Assembly: GCF_024170165.1 (NCBI RefSeq) | Contig: NZ_JALJXP010000015.1 | Span: 111,609-175,608, forward strand | Direction of reading: 5' to 3' | Source: Pseudomonas nitroreducens | Lineage (GTDB): Bacteria > Pseudomonadota > Gammaproteobacteria > Pseudomonadales > Pseudomonadaceae | DNA: 64,000 bases | Part shown: positions 47,112 to 56,058 of the stretch, piece by piece | Layout: every line of letters starts with the position of its first letter | Position numbering within the stretch: the stretch's first letter is position 1 | Program-made: the position numbers and the translations under genes | Notes under the pieces: model-generated | What the model saw: only the letters and a program-made list of their open reading frames with translations | Database searches by the model: none | What the model was told of the DNA's origin: nothing

Positions 47112-48614
47112 ATGAAGCAACTCACCCCGATGGACGCGCAGTTCTTCTATTCCGACGCCCCGCACCAGCCCATGGTCATCGGCGGCCTGTGGATCTGCGA
47201 CCAGCGTTCCGCGCCCAATGGCCTGGTCCGGCACAAGGACATCATCCGTTTCATCGACAGCCGTCTGAGCGGCACCTCGCTGTTCCGCCGACGCCTGCAG
47301 CACGCGCCGTTCCGCCTGGACGACCCGTACTGGCTGGAAGACAAGCACTTCGACCTGGAGTACCACATCCGCCATGTCGGCCTGCCGCAGCCCGGTGACT
47401 GGCGCCAGCTGTGCATCTTCACCGCGCGGATGATGTCGCGCAGCCTGGACATGGAGCGTGCGCCCTGGGACATCACCATCATCGAGGGGCTGAACAATGT
47501 CGAAGGTGTCCCACCGGGCAGCTTTGCCCTGCTGCTGCGCTTCCACCATGCCTACGTCGACGGCAAGTCCGGGGTGGAGATCACCACCCTGCTGATGGAC
47601 GACCAGGTCGAATTCGACGAGAACCCGTATCGCCAGCCGCTCAACGAACGGATGCCGACCCGTGCGCAGATGTGGGCCAAGACCATGCCGCGCCTGCTCG
47701 GCCAGTCTCTGCGCAGCGCCCGCGCCGGCTACTGCGCCGCACGCAAGAGCGTGCAACTGGTCGCACAGTTGCGCGGCGAGGCCAGCCCGGACCAGCACCG
47801 CGTGCCGACGACCCTGTTCAATGCCCCGGTTTCGCCACACCGCACCTACGGCGCCACCTGCTGGCCGATCGCCGAGCTCAAGCAGATTCGCCGCTGCGCC
47901 CCGGGCGCCACGCTGAACGACGTGATCATCGCGATTATCGCCGGCGGGCTGCGGCGCTACCTGCTGCGTCGCGAAGCCCTGCCGGTGGACCAGTCGCTGG
48001 TCGCGCTGTGCCCGGTGGCCATGCGCCCGGAAGGCGCACGCAGGGACATGGGCAACCTGATCTCGATGATGCTCATCGGCATGGGCACCGACCTGTCGGA
48101 CCCACAGCGGCGCCTGCAGGCCATCACCGAGCGGACCCGACGCGGCGGCCCGCTGGCCAGGGAAGTGATGCACGAGCTGATCACCTCCCTGGGCGACATG
48201 CTGCCGGCGCCGGTGCGCATGCTCGGGGGCTGGGTGCAGAACCAGGTCCGCTACGTCGGCCGCGTCCACCTGCAGAACACCCTGATCACCAACGTGCCAG
48301 GGCCGACCAATGGCGCCGAGAAGAAGTACTTCGCCGGCGCCGAGATCCTCGCCACCTATCCCATCGTCCCGGTGCTCGACGGCATGGGCCTGAGCCACGG
48401 CATCACCAGCCTCTACGGGCAGATCATCCTCGGCGTGCTCGCCGACCGGCAGATGCTGCCGGACATGGACGTGTACATGGCCTGCCTGCAGGAGTCCACC
48501 GACGAGTACCTGGCGCTTGCCCGCGACAATCCTCCCGGCCCGACCGAGGACAAGCCCGCCGCGCCACGCAGGCGCCCTGCCACCCTGCGCCAGGCAGAGT
48601 CCGGCAAGCCGTGA
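47112..48614 (+). CDS. Wax ester synthase/diacylglycerol acyltransferase (WS/DGAT)
   Basis: The 500-residue protein has the catalytic HHAYVDG at residues 145-151, an opening MKQLTPMDAQFF typical of the family, and the later NDVIIAIIAGGLRRYL and NVPGP motifs. WS/DGAT enzymes join an acyl-CoA to a fatty alcohol or diacylglycerol, making wax ester or triacylglycerol at the cytoplasmic membrane. Located after the sulfatase and beta-oxidation genes, it may store excess branched alcohol or acyl-CoA. A proline-rich tail of about 25 residues is extra. Confidence 0.88.
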   Translation: MKQLTPMDAQFFYSDAPHQPMVIGGLWICDQRSAPNGLVRHKDIIRFIDSRLSGTSLFRRRLQHAPFRLDDPYWLEDKHFDLEYHIRHVGLPQPGDWRQLCIFTARMMSRSLDMERAPWDITIIEGLNNVEGVPPGSFALLLRFHHAYVDGKSGVEITTLLMDDQVEFDENPYRQPLNERMPTRAQMWAKTMPRLLGQSLRSARAGYCAARKSVQLVAQLRGEASPDQHRVPTTLFNAPVSPHRTYGATCWPIAELKQIRRCAPGATLNDVIIAIIAGGLRRYLLRREALPVDQSLVALCPVAMRPEGARRDMGNLISMMLIGMGTDLSDPQRRLQAITERTRRGGPLAREVMHELITSLGDMLPAPVRMLGGWVQNQVRYVGRVHLQNTLITNVPGPTNGAEKKYFAGAEILATYPIVPVLDGMGLSHGITSLYGQIILGVLADRQMLPDMDVYMACLQESTDEYLALARDNPPGPTEDKPAAPRRRPATLRQAESGKP

Positions 48615-48619
48615 AATCC

Positions 48620-48640
48620 GGGCCGCCCACCGAGCGGCCC
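48620..48640 (+). terminator. Hairpin between WS/DGAT and lipase genes
   Basis: GGGCCGC and GCGGCCC pair around CCACCGA, six bases after the WS/DGAT stop. No T-run follows. Confidence 0.4.
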
Positions 48641-48678
48641 AAGCCGAAAGTCAGCGCGCACAGCACAGGAAGGAAACG

Positions 48679-50106
48679 ATGTTCAGGCAGAAGTCGGCGG
48701 CCCGCCAATGGCAGGACAGGATGGACCATGCGCACAGCTTCCAGGAGTGGGCGCAGCACGCGACCGCCCATGACCAGGCCACCGGCATGGATGACTGGCG
48801 ACGCAACGAAGTCTGCGCGGACTACGACTGCCGCACCGTGCGCCAGCGCTTCGAACGCCTGCGCGACCTGCACGACGCCGGCGACTACGGCGGCCTGATG
48901 TTCGCCCTCAACGAGGGTATCCACGGAAACCTCGCGGGCATGGGCAAGGCGTCCCTGTATAGCCATTCGCACCTGGGCACCAAGCACCTGATCCACCAGT
49001 ACATCGAGGAAGTCTGCCGCGCGCTGGCCGCCATCGACGCCCTCGACGACAACGTCATACCGCTGGCCGAACGCATGGACTTCTTCCTGCGCGCCAGCCA
49101 CTGCTTCGGTCGCTCGGCGCTGATGCTCAGTGGCGGCGCGGTGCTGGGCTACTTCCACGCTGGCGTGCTCAAGGCCTTGCTCGAGCAGGGACTGCTGCCG
49201 CGGATCATCTCCGGTTCCAGCGCCGGCTCGATTCTCGCTGCGATTGCCTGCACCCACCACGATGCTGAGTTGCCGGAGCGCCTGCAGGCCGAGCACCTGC
49301 TGATGCAAGTGCAACGCCAGCGACGTCCGCCGGCACGCACGACACTTGAAGCCAATGACCTGGCCAGCTATCTGCAGCGACTGATTCCGGACCTGACCTT
49401 CGCCGAAGCGTACAAGGTCAGTGGCCGCCACCTGAACATCACCGTCACCGGCCTGCAGCCCAGACAGGCACCGCGCCTGCTCAACGCCATCACGGCCCCG
49501 ACGGTGCTGGTGCGTTCTGCGATCATGGCGTCCTGCGCGATCTCCGGCATCTACCCACCGGTCACCCTGCAGGCGAAGAATGCCGACGGCCTGCAGGTTC
49601 CCTACCTGCCGGAACAGCAGTGGATCGACGGCTCCTTCCTCGACGACCTGCCGGCCAAGCGCCTCGGCCGCCTGTACGGGGTCAACCACTTCATCTCCAG
49701 CATGGCCAACCCGGCGGCGCTGCTCTTCACGCCCAACCCCGACACCCGGCCGAACCTGCTGCAGAGCGCGGTGAACCGGCAGATCCGCCTCGGCAAAGGT
49801 GTGGCGACCCATCTGCTGCGACTGGGACGCGACCACCTGCGCCTGCGCAACCCCACCCTCGCGCGCTGGCAGCACCTGGGCTACAGCATCCTGGCGCAGG
49901 ACTACACCGCCGACATCAACCTGTTCCTCGGCAAGCGCTGGCACAACCCGCTCAAGCTGCTCGCGCCGCTGCCCCTGGCCGAGTTGCGCAAGCTGGTACG
50001 CGAAGGCGAACAGGCCACCTGGGAGCGCATGGAGATGGTCCGAAACTGCACGGCCATCAGCCGCACGCTGGATGACATCCTGCGCAGACGTCATTGGTCA
50101 ATGTGA
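48679..50106 (+). CDS. Patatin-like lipase with DUF3336 N-terminus
   Basis: The 475-residue protein has the DUF3336-type helical N-terminus (residues 1-140). The patatin core carries the oxyanion loop GGAVLG at 152-157, the nucleophile elbow GSSAGS at 179-184 with Ser181, and the Asp of WIDGSFLDD. This is the TGL3/SDP1-like triacylglycerol lipase arrangement. It follows the WS/DGAT gene by 64 bp, so storage and mobilisation are encoded side by side. AGGAAACG precedes the ATG. Confidence 0.87.
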   Translation: MFRQKSAARQWQDRMDHAHSFQEWAQHATAHDQATGMDDWRRNEVCADYDCRTVRQRFERLRDLHDAGDYGGLMFALNEGIHGNLAGMGKASLYSHSHLGTKHLIHQYIEEVCRALAAIDALDDNVIPLAERMDFFLRASHCFGRSALMLSGGAVLGYFHAGVLKALLEQGLLPRIISGSSAGSILAAIACTHHDAELPERLQAEHLLMQVQRQRRPPARTTLEANDLASYLQRLIPDLTFAEAYKVSGRHLNITVTGLQPRQAPRLLNAITAPTVLVRSAIMASCAISGIYPPVTLQAKNADGLQVPYLPEQQWIDGSFLDDLPAKRLGRLYGVNHFISSMANPAALLFTPNPDTRPNLLQSAVNRQIRLGKGVATHLLRLGRDHLRLRNPTLARWQHLGYSILAQDYTADINLFLGKRWHNPLKLLAPLPLAELRKLVREGEQATWERMEMVRNCTAISRTLDDILRRRHWSM

Positions 50107-50224
50107 GCCCGATACCGTAGCAGGCGGGCCTGACGCGCAAGCCTGTGCCTGGCGAATTCCGGCGCTTCTGTCGAGCTGCAAACGTCGAACGGTGTGGCGC
50201 AAGCCGTCCGGCGTTGAAAGCTGC

Positions 50225-50259
50225 CATTTGTCAGCGGCGGCTTTCGGCCAGTAGCGGAC
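50225..50259 (-). repeat. Dispersed GTCCGC-type repeat, reversed copy
   Basis: Minus-strand reading begins TGTCCGCTACTGGCCGAAAG and closes with GCTGACA. It is related in its first bases and general layout to the copies at 12877, 51925, 53096 and 53913. Confidence 0.45.
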
Positions 50260-50362
50260 AAAATCACGGCCTCAGTCTGGCCTTCGTTCCTAGAGTTCAG
50301 GCTACACTCGCCCCCCTCTGAGCAGCGACGGTTCGCCTGCTCCTCCTGATTGGCGAGAACCT

Positions 50363-50773
50363 ATGCAGAAGCTCGACTTGCCACGTATTTCAGTACGATT
50401 CAGAGGCTTCACCCTGCCTGTTGCAGGTGAGTTCCTTATTTGCGACTACGACGAGGTGCTCCGGGTATCGTTGTCTGAGCCGGCGAGCGTCGAAGTCACC
50501 GATGAAAACCCCAATGACTTCGAACTGAAACGCACCGATTGGTTTGGGGTATCTCTACGCGAACCTATCGCCCAGGCGGGATCGTATGAGCTGTCCTACG
50601 TTTTTGTCCCCGAGGACGACTTTCAGAAAGTCACTATAAAATCCGCTTCAGGAAGCGAAACTCTGAGTTTCAGGACATTCTCGGGAGACTGGTTTGTCGC
50701 CTCGTTCAGTGCAGACGCCAAGTACTTGATTCTGGCAGAGCCGTATCTCCTGGAGATTTATGCACTCGAATAG
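50363..50773 (+). CDS. Hypothetical protein, first gene of the accessory islet
   Basis: The 136-residue protein is not recognised. It is acidic, rich in beta-strand-forming residues and has no signal peptide, membrane segment or cysteine motif beyond one Cys. The DNA is AT-richer than the catabolic cluster, and codon use differs. A GGCGAGAACC segment precedes the ATG. It may belong with the similarly small gene that follows 78 bp later; an immunity-like or small cytoplasmic role is possible but unsupported. Confidence 0.6.
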   Translation: MQKLDLPRISVRFRGFTLPVAGEFLICDYDEVLRVSLSEPASVEVTDENPNDFELKRTDWFGVSLREPIAQAGSYELSYVFVPEDDFQKVTIKSASGSETLSFRTFSGDWFVASFSADAKYLILAEPYLLEIYALE

Positions 50774-50851
50774 CCACAATTGCTTAGAGTTGACGCCGCT
50801 TGCACTGTCCGCAGCGATGTTGGATCGAGGCTGCATTATTTCGGAGCTTAG

Positions 50852-51232
50852 ATGAACACACTCCTTGTTGAGCACGTTGAGCCGTACTCCCCGGGCAGCG
50901 AGTCTGCCAGCGTTACCCTGAAGAGTTCTCATGGTGAGATCGAGGTGTTTTGTTACCCCTGTGATCTAAAAGCTGGAGATCGGGTAGAGAACTTTCTGTT
51001 TGCACTCGATGCTGACGCGCGCGCGGCCAGCCTTTCCGACTGGTCATCAGATGAAGTCGAGGAAAGAGAAAAGGAAAGGCTTGAGAAAGTAGGCCCCTAC
51101 GCCTATCGAGGGTGCGGGCGCGTGCTTGATCGAACGTCAGGCCTTGTCGAAGTACTTGGTTTTCAAATCGAATTAGGAGCGGTTCCCTGTGATGGCGCGG
51201 TGGAGTTCGAGATCTCGCGCCTCGATCTTTGA
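50852..51232 (+). CDS. Hypothetical small acidic protein
   Basis: The 126-residue product is not recognised. It begins MNTLLVEHVEPYSPGSESAS and has an acidic charged centre (SSDEVEEREKERLEK) and strand-rich ends. Small, acidic, single-domain proteins of this size are common among immunity proteins, but no toxin gene lies next to it. It follows another orphan gene in the same direction. Base composition is lower in GC than the cluster to its left. Confidence 0.6.
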   Translation: MNTLLVEHVEPYSPGSESASVTLKSSHGEIEVFCYPCDLKAGDRVENFLFALDADARAASLSDWSSDEVEEREKERLEKVGPYAYRGCGRVLDRTSGLVEVLGFQIELGAVPCDGAVEFEISRLDL

Positions 51233-51302
51233 AACATTGATTTTTCGCCTTCGCCGTTCGATGCATCAGCCTGCGCGCCAAAGCATTTCGAATGATGATT
51301 TA

Positions 51303-51737
51303 TTAAAAATAATCTTTACGCCAATCCAAATAATCAAGATCGCGAGAGAATCCTTTTTTCAGCTCGACGCAATAGTATGACAATCGTGCAATCTCGGAAG
51401 GTGTCTCATGCCAAATCATTTCCGCAATTTGACGCATACTTAACCGCTCAAGCAAATCCTGATAGAAAGCATTGACAATCTCTCTCGAGCACCCCATGTC
51501 TTTAGAGAAGAGCAGAGAGACTTTTTCCGAAGTTTCCTCCAGGAGGTAAGGGATATCGCACTCAATGATTGTTTCGCTCTCCGCCTCGCTTAGAATGGAT
51601 TCTGATAATGAGTGAATAATGGATCTAGCAATCAAGATCGGAGTGGTTGTTGTAACTATAATATCACCTCTTTCTTCGAGCTCCCTCAAAGACCTCAGGA
51701 TGACATCCACAAACTTCTGGTGGTCGACGTTGCTCAT
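51303..51737 (-). CDS. Hypothetical helical protein
   Basis: The 144-residue protein is not recognised. It is mostly helical, with LRELEERGDIIVTTTTPI and a DLLERLSMRQIAEMIWHE segment near the C-terminus. AAGGAG sits six bases before the ATG at 51737, which decides the start over a GTG two codons upstream. The gene is clearly AT-rich compared with most of the window and convergent with the preceding orphan. Confidence 0.6.
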   Translation of the reverse strand: MSNVDHQKFVDVILRSLRELEERGDIIVTTTTPILIARSIIHSLSESILSEAESETIIECDIPYLLEETSEKVSLLFSKDMGCSREIVNAFYQDLLERLSMRQIAEMIWHETPSEIARLSYYCVELKKGFSRDLDYLDWRKDYF

Positions 51738-51924
51738 GGCCACTCCTTGATGATTTTTTAGCGTTTAAACCCAATGGTTTTGTGAGGTAGATTCGATCGC
51801 AAATTTATATAGTTTAGCTTTTGCAGATTTAAGATTGCAAAAATTCGCTGGGCAGCCCCTCGTTAAAGGAATACCCATTCCGGCCAATCGATAATCTTAT
51901 GCACTCTAGCATCATGGGGATAAC

Positions 51925-51948
51925 GTCCGATTTGGGTCGGTGGTTGCC
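51925..51948 (+). repeat. Dispersed GTCCGA-TTTGGGTCGG repeat copy
   Basis: GTCCGATTTGGGTCGGTGGT is an imperfect copy of the repeat also seen at 12877, 53096 and 53913. A GCGGCCAGAGCC tail about 45 bp later matches the tail of the 53096 copy. Confidence 0.5.
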
Positions 51949-52000
51949 TCTGTTCATCTGCAGCAGGCGGCCAGAGCCAAATTCCTGCTGAAGTCAGGGA

Positions 52001-52273
52001 TTAGCCATCAATGAAGATCCAGTCAAACAAGGCTTGTGCGTATCTATGAGCTTCTGCCTCTTCGTCAAATGTAAAAACGCCATGCTCATGGAAGACGAAT
52101 CTCCAAGAAAATCCCTCGTCTGAAAGTGCAGCCTTAAAATTCGCTCGAACACTCTTGGCGAGTTTGGTACTGGATGCGAGATGCTCTCGAAGAGTTGAGA
52201 TTGCCCCTTCCTCCGAATGGCCGATCTGAGCGTTAAAATAATTAGCCAGCACATAACCTATATATTCGTACAT
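52001..52273 (-). CDS. Hypothetical small protein (90 residues)
   Basis: The product is not recognised. It has an aromatic-rich C-terminus (YAQALFDWIFIDG) and no membrane segment. GAGGGG six bases before the ATG supports translation. It lies alone between repeat copy 51925 and the next orphan gene on the same strand. Confidence 0.6.
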   Translation of the reverse strand: MYEYIGYVLANYFNAQIGHSEEGAISTLREHLASSTKLAKSVRANFKAALSDEGFSWRFVFHEHGVFTFDEEAEAHRYAQALFDWIFIDG

Positions 52274-52402
52274 TGATCCCCTCGATTTGCTTCTACGCAG
52301 GCACTAGCTTTCGCCACGAAATTGTCCGAGAATTCATCAACTAAGGTTTTGCCTGACAGAGGCATGGCCTGGAGTATTCCACTCGGCAGCGACTACTAAT
52401 CG

Positions 52403-52843
52403 CTAGTTCTTGCCCCTAGGAGCCAAGAACTTCATATCAAATACTCCTTCGAAATCAATAAATGGCGCCCTGTAAATTCCTGTTGAGTATGACAAGGGAA
52501 AAATATCTTCTATCGACATGGTTTGTGCCCAGCCGAGCTCACTCAAAAAGCTGTGAAGTTGCTCTTTTGAGAGGGAGGCCAAGTTCTTGTTCACGAAGAA
52601 AACTTTATCATTAGCAAACAAGCCAATGGAAAATATATCCCCAAAGCCAACGATATAGCCATCAAGGGATCGTCCAGTGGGGGTTGAAAATTTTGCTTTA
52701 AATGAAAGATCGAATATCGAATCCCCCAAATCATCAGTCGTCAGTACTGGGTAATTCAATTCATCACTATCATCGTATCGCCAGATCGGATGTTCTTCAT
52801 ATTCCATTCGCCCTAGAAAATCTTTCGCCAAATTATTCTTCAT
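52403..52843 (-). CDS. Hypothetical acidic protein
   Basis: The 146-residue protein is not recognised. It is acidic and has strand-rich segments such as GYIVGFGDIFSIGLFANDKV and a short helix LSKEQLHSFLSELGW. Composition is typical of the islet and unlike the catabolic genes. No toxin or mobile-element gene is adjacent. A function in immunity is conceivable from size and charge but is not shown. Confidence 0.6.
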   Translation of the reverse strand: MKNNLAKDFLGRMEYEEHPIWRYDDSDELNYPVLTTDDLGDSIFDLSFKAKFSTPTGRSLDGYIVGFGDIFSIGLFANDKVFFVNKNLASLSKEQLHSFLSELGWAQTMSIEDIFPLSYSTGIYRAPFIDFEGVFDMKFLAPRGKN

Positions 52844-53164
52844 GTATTGAGTCCTTTCACCGGCCTAGTGCCAGGGTTTGGGAGGCGGGTGGATCCCTCG
52901 TCTCGGCATTTATAGTGTGCCCCGTGATACTGGTCAGCGATAACAAGTCTACGAGGTTTCGTGTCCTACCTGAATCAGCCAAAGAGTCGTTTGAAGCGTC
53001 TTACGACTCTCAAAGCTTGTGCATTTCGGTCAGTCACGCTGTTTGAGATCCACGCCTTCCACTATGTCGAGAGGTGGCTGCATGTCAACACAGACGTCCG
53101 CTTTGGGTCGGTAGCTGACGCTCTCCAAGGGCAGCAAACGGCCAGAAGCGACCATCCAGAATTC
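52844..53164. other. Intergenic within the islet, includes a dispersed repeat
   Basis: This gap of 321 bp holds the best-formed long copy of the dispersed repeat, near 53096-53155, and promoter DNA of the gene to its left. Short frames here are not supported. Confidence 0.5.
53096..53119 (+). repeat. Dispersed GTCCGCTTTGGGTCGG repeat copy
   Basis: GTCCGCTTTGGGTCGGTAGC followed by TGAC; about 20 bp later AAACGGCCAGAAGCGACC may be the other arm of a roughly 60-bp unit. Confidence 0.55.
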
Positions 53165-53824
53165 CTAAATCGAGGCAGCAAATTGGTTTGGGCGCCCGCC
53201 TGCAGCTACAAAAATCTCTCGCAGCTTAGCTCGGGTAGTACTGGACAGTCCTTCGGTGTATTGCTGGAACTCTGCTTCAGCAAGGTCCGGGTGGCCGTTC
53301 ATGGCGAGAACAAATGCGTACGCGATGGGATGTTGCCTGAAGTTATAGAAGCCCAGCCCACCGGAGGACAAATGTCTCTTCACTCCTGCAAATACCTCTG
53401 GCAGCTGATCGATTGAACGAGCGCTCTCCCAGAAATGCCCCGCCTGTATGACAGCTTCTTGAATCACATTCGGGAGGCGTTGTGCTACTTCGCCAATCCC
53501 CCGCATGTAAGAAACCTCCATCGACCTGTCGCGCGGGTTGAAGGTGAGATCGGGCAGGGCCGATTTGGGAGTGCGATGCCACTTGATTTGATTGCCGGAC
53601 AGGTGGGGAACAAAATCCAGCGAAAGCCCCCATGTGGGAGAAAGAATGCCGCCTTTCCACTGTTCTAGACGAAAGCACTGACGAATCGGAGCATCGGCAC
53701 TTCGAATCCACCGCAGAGGTCCCTGAGTCTCGAAACCCAACGGCTTCAGGCAAGTTTCCACGCTTGGCAATGCAATGTCGTGAATTTGCTCTATCCGTAG
53801 CATCTCGAAAGTAGAAGTTTGCAT
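53165..53824 (-). CDS. Hypothetical protein
   Basis: The 219-residue protein is not recognised with confidence. It has MEVSYMRGIGEVAQRLP and a C-terminal helix ending in LREIFVAAGG. The general layout (a two-part alpha/beta protein with WGLSLDFVPHLSG) recalls DUF4304-like immunity-associated proteins, but this is a weak resemblance. An ATG at 53824 is preferred over a GTG directly before it. It is the last orphan of the islet. Confidence 0.6.
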   Translation of the reverse strand: MQTSTFEMLRIEQIHDIALPSVETCLKPLGFETQGPLRWIRSADAPIRQCFRLEQWKGGILSPTWGLSLDFVPHLSGNQIKWHRTPKSALPDLTFNPRDRSMEVSYMRGIGEVAQRLPNVIQEAVIQAGHFWESARSIDQLPEVFAGVKRHLSSGGLGFYNFRQHPIAYAFVLAMNGHPDLAEAEFQQYTEGLSSTTRAKLREIFVAAGGRPNQFAASI

Positions 53825-53912
53825 CACTGAGTACCTTACTCAATCCGGTCACCCTGGCTTGAGCAAGAGGGTAATAGGTATTGCGCGCTGGAGCGATGCC
53901 CCTGTTCAGAGG

Positions 53913-53935
53913 GTCCGCTTTGGGTCGCAACGGAC
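53913..53935 (+). repeat. Dispersed repeat copy, palindromic form
   Basis: GTCCGCTTTGGGTCGCAACG ending in GAC has GTCCG/CGGAC ends that could form a short hairpin. It lies between the last islet gene and the AraC terminator. Confidence 0.5.
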
Positions 53936-54015
53936 GCTCCCCGTCAGTCCCAGGCACCAGGATGTATCGATCGAACTGGAACTCGGCCCCTGCCGTCAAT
54001 GCAACCAGGCAACAC

Positions 54016-54050
54016 AAAAAGCCGCCGTCACGAACAACCGGGACGACGGC
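54016..54050 (-). terminator. Terminator of the AraC/GyrI-like regulator
   Basis: On the minus strand, GCCGTCGTC and GACGGCGGC form a nine-base stem with one mismatch, followed by TTTTT. It lies 19 bp after the stop. Confidence 0.75.
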
Positions 54051-54068
54051 ATGGTGCGGGAGGCCGCG

Positions 54069-54953
54069 TTATTGCAGCGGGATATAGATATCCGTCTGCC
54101 ACTCTTCCAGCGGCGTTTCCGGGAAGATGCTCAGGTAGTGGAAGAACAGCGGGTGGTCGCGGAGTTCTTCATTGCTGCCGGGCAGCCAGTCGCGATAGAT
54201 CGGATAGATGCTCTCGCCGATATGATCGGGCGAACCGACGTGGCGAACGACCACGCAGCGGCCGCCGGGAATGATCAGCTCGCGGACGCCGTAATCGTTC
54301 GGCGCCACGGCTTCGCCGATCTCGCCGCAGATATCGAAGCGAAACTCCTCCGCCGGCGTTGTGTCCGGGTTGCCGTAGGGAATGCCGAAGGTGCGGCTCG
54401 CGGCTACCTGCGACTGCCCGCTGCCCATGCGCCACTGGATGAACTGGCGCACGCTCTCGTCGAGCTGTGCGGGCGGGCCACAGTGTTCGAGGGCGGCGAC
54501 CCGGACCTCGGGGAAATCGACGATACGTACCTGCATGGTGATGCTCCTGGAAAAATGGGGAATGGCGAACACCGCATGCCAGGTCTGCCAGTTCGGCTGC
54601 TTCCGGAAGGCGCTGGGCGCCATGCCGAAGTCCCGTCGAAAGGCCCGGCTGAAGGCCTCGGGGCTGTCGAAGCCGGCATCGAGCGAGGCATCCAGTACTG
54701 AGTATTCCGCACCGGACGCCAGGCGATGAGCCGCGCGCCGCAAGCGCATCAGTTGCACATAGCGCGCAACCGGCACCCCCACGTAGGCAGTGAATTGCCG
54801 GTGGAAGTGGAACGCCGAGAAATGCGCTACTTCGCTCAGCGTGTTCACCGAGAGGTCGCCCTCAAGGTGGTCATCGATGTAGGCAAGCACGGCATCAAAG
54901 CGCCTGGCGTAGGCAGTCGGAATATCGGGCACCGGGTGAAAGCTCCTGGTCAT
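54069..54953 (-). CDS. AraC-family regulator with GyrI-like effector domain
   Basis: The 294-residue protein has an N-terminal AraC DNA-binding domain (residues about 10-110, with VNTLSEVAHFSAFHFHRQF and DAGFDSPEAFSRAFRRDFG). The C-terminal GyrI/SbmC-like domain starts at MQVRIVDFPEVRVAAL. This is the Rob/SoxS-plus-GyrI layout of multidrug-sensing regulators. The ATG at 54953 is chosen over an upstream TTG. No target gene is adjacent, so the regulon is unknown. Confidence 0.88.
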   Translation of the reverse strand: MTRSFHPVPDIPTAYARRFDAVLAYIDDHLEGDLSVNTLSEVAHFSAFHFHRQFTAYVGVPVARYVQLMRLRRAAHRLASGAEYSVLDASLDAGFDSPEAFSRAFRRDFGMAPSAFRKQPNWQTWHAVFAIPHFSRSITMQVRIVDFPEVRVAALEHCGPPAQLDESVRQFIQWRMGSGQSQVAASRTFGIPYGNPDTTPAEEFRFDICGEIGEAVAPNDYGVRELIIPGGRCVVVRHVGSPDHIGESIYPIYRDWLPGSNEELRDHPLFFHYLSIFPETPLEEWQTDIYIPLQ

Positions 54954-55544
54954 GTGGTTGGCGACAGAATCCCCCAATCGGGCGCAGGCGCGCCTAGCCG
55001 GACTTGCTCAGGTTACGCCCGTGCCGGCCGGCGGCGACTATCCATCAGCACGACGACGGCAGCCAGGAGGATAGCGAGCATGCAGGACGAATAGCTCGCT
55101 GTGATATCCGCCTTCCTTCAAGCCATGGCGAACCGACCTACATACGAGAACCGTTTTGACTGTCACCCTCTCCCACTTTTCCTGAACATGACTCCTACGG
55201 CGCGACGCTTCTGTCCAGCCCGCGACAGGTTTCCGGGAAAGTCCTGACTTGCCATCGGCGTTGCGGTCCTACAAAGCCTCTGCTTAGCGTTTCTCCCGCC
55301 ACGGAACAGTCGTGGTCAGGTGTGGAAACCTGTTTGGATACCGCTTTGCCGTAGCAGGAACGGCCCAGTCTTTCACCAGGCTGGGTCACCCCTGGCTGTC
55401 TATGGCGGACCGTGTGAGGCGGGCTTCGGCCCGGCCGGTCTTTGGCGGTAATCCACCGGTTTCCACCCTTGCACGGTCCGCCTCCCTTCCCTTTCGGGGG
55501 CGGTTTTCTCGCTGTACTTCCTGCCCTGTGCACGGAGAACGCCC
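54954..55544. other. Intergenic with structured leader of the BRO-N gene
   Basis: The 591-bp gap separates the AraC gene from the BRO-N gene. The last 140 bp hold an 11-bp inverted repeat with nested stems, described separately. No supported gene was found in the first 400 bp, although several frames are open on both strands. Confidence 0.5.
55404..55482 (+). promoter_or_regulatory. Long structured leader upstream of BRO-N gene
   Basis: GGCGGACCGTG (55404-55414) and CACGGTCCGCC (55472-55482) pair perfectly over 57 nt. Inside are further possible stems, including CGGGC...GCCCG and CCGGT...ACCGG. The element ends 62 bp before the BRO-N start and could be a cis-acting RNA or a protein-binding site. 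Confidence 0.45.
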
Positions 55545-56030
55545 ATGACTCCAAGGATCGAATTCCCGGCCAACCCCGGCCTGAGTGTCCAGACTTTCCA
55601 CCGCTTCGACCGTACCCTGCGCGGCCTGATGATCGACAAGCAGGCCTGGTTCGTCGCCCGCGACCTGGCGCGCCTGACCAACACCCACTTCAGCGCCCGC
55701 GTGCCGCGCAAGCTCGACCCGGACCAGTACCGCTGGGAGCGGTTGGCCGGCTGCCGCGAGGACGAATTGCTGGTCAGCGAAAGCGGCCTGTATACGCTGC
55801 TGTTGCTCTACTTTTTCCACCCGGAAAACCGCAACCTGCGGCAATGGCTGAGCAACGAGGTGGTGCCGGTGCTACGGGACTCGCTGCTGCAGCAAGGCAA
55901 CGGCCCGCGCTATTTCCAGCGCAGGGTGCAGGACCATCCGCTGGCCATGCTGGAATGGCAGGGCGGCGTATGGATGCGTGTGGGCGATGCGGCCAGGCTG
56001 CTGGAGGCGGAAGCCCGCGCGTCACGCTGA
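55545..56030 (+). CDS. BRO-N domain antirepressor-like protein
   Basis: The 161-residue protein fits the prophage antirepressor/BRO N-terminal domain: FHRFDRTLRGLMIDKQAWFV, ARDLARLTN and ESGLYTLLLLYFFHPENRNL, ending with LSNEVVPVLRD. A short C-terminal part replaces the second domain of phage antirepressors. No other phage gene is near it, so it is a domesticated or stranded gene. An AACGCCC segment precedes the ATG. Confidence 0.82.
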   Translation: MTPRIEFPANPGLSVQTFHRFDRTLRGLMIDKQAWFVARDLARLTNTHFSARVPRKLDPDQYRWERLAGCREDELLVSESGLYTLLLLYFFHPENRNLRQWLSNEVVPVLRDSLLQQGNGPRYFQRRVQDHPLAMLEWQGGVWMRVGDAARLLEAEARASR

Positions 56031-56058
56031 GGCCCCGCGCGAACCTGCCACAGTTTTC

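Noticed and set aside
50107..54000. A prophage or transposon in the islet
   Set aside because: No integrase, transposase, structural phage gene or tRNA attachment site was found.
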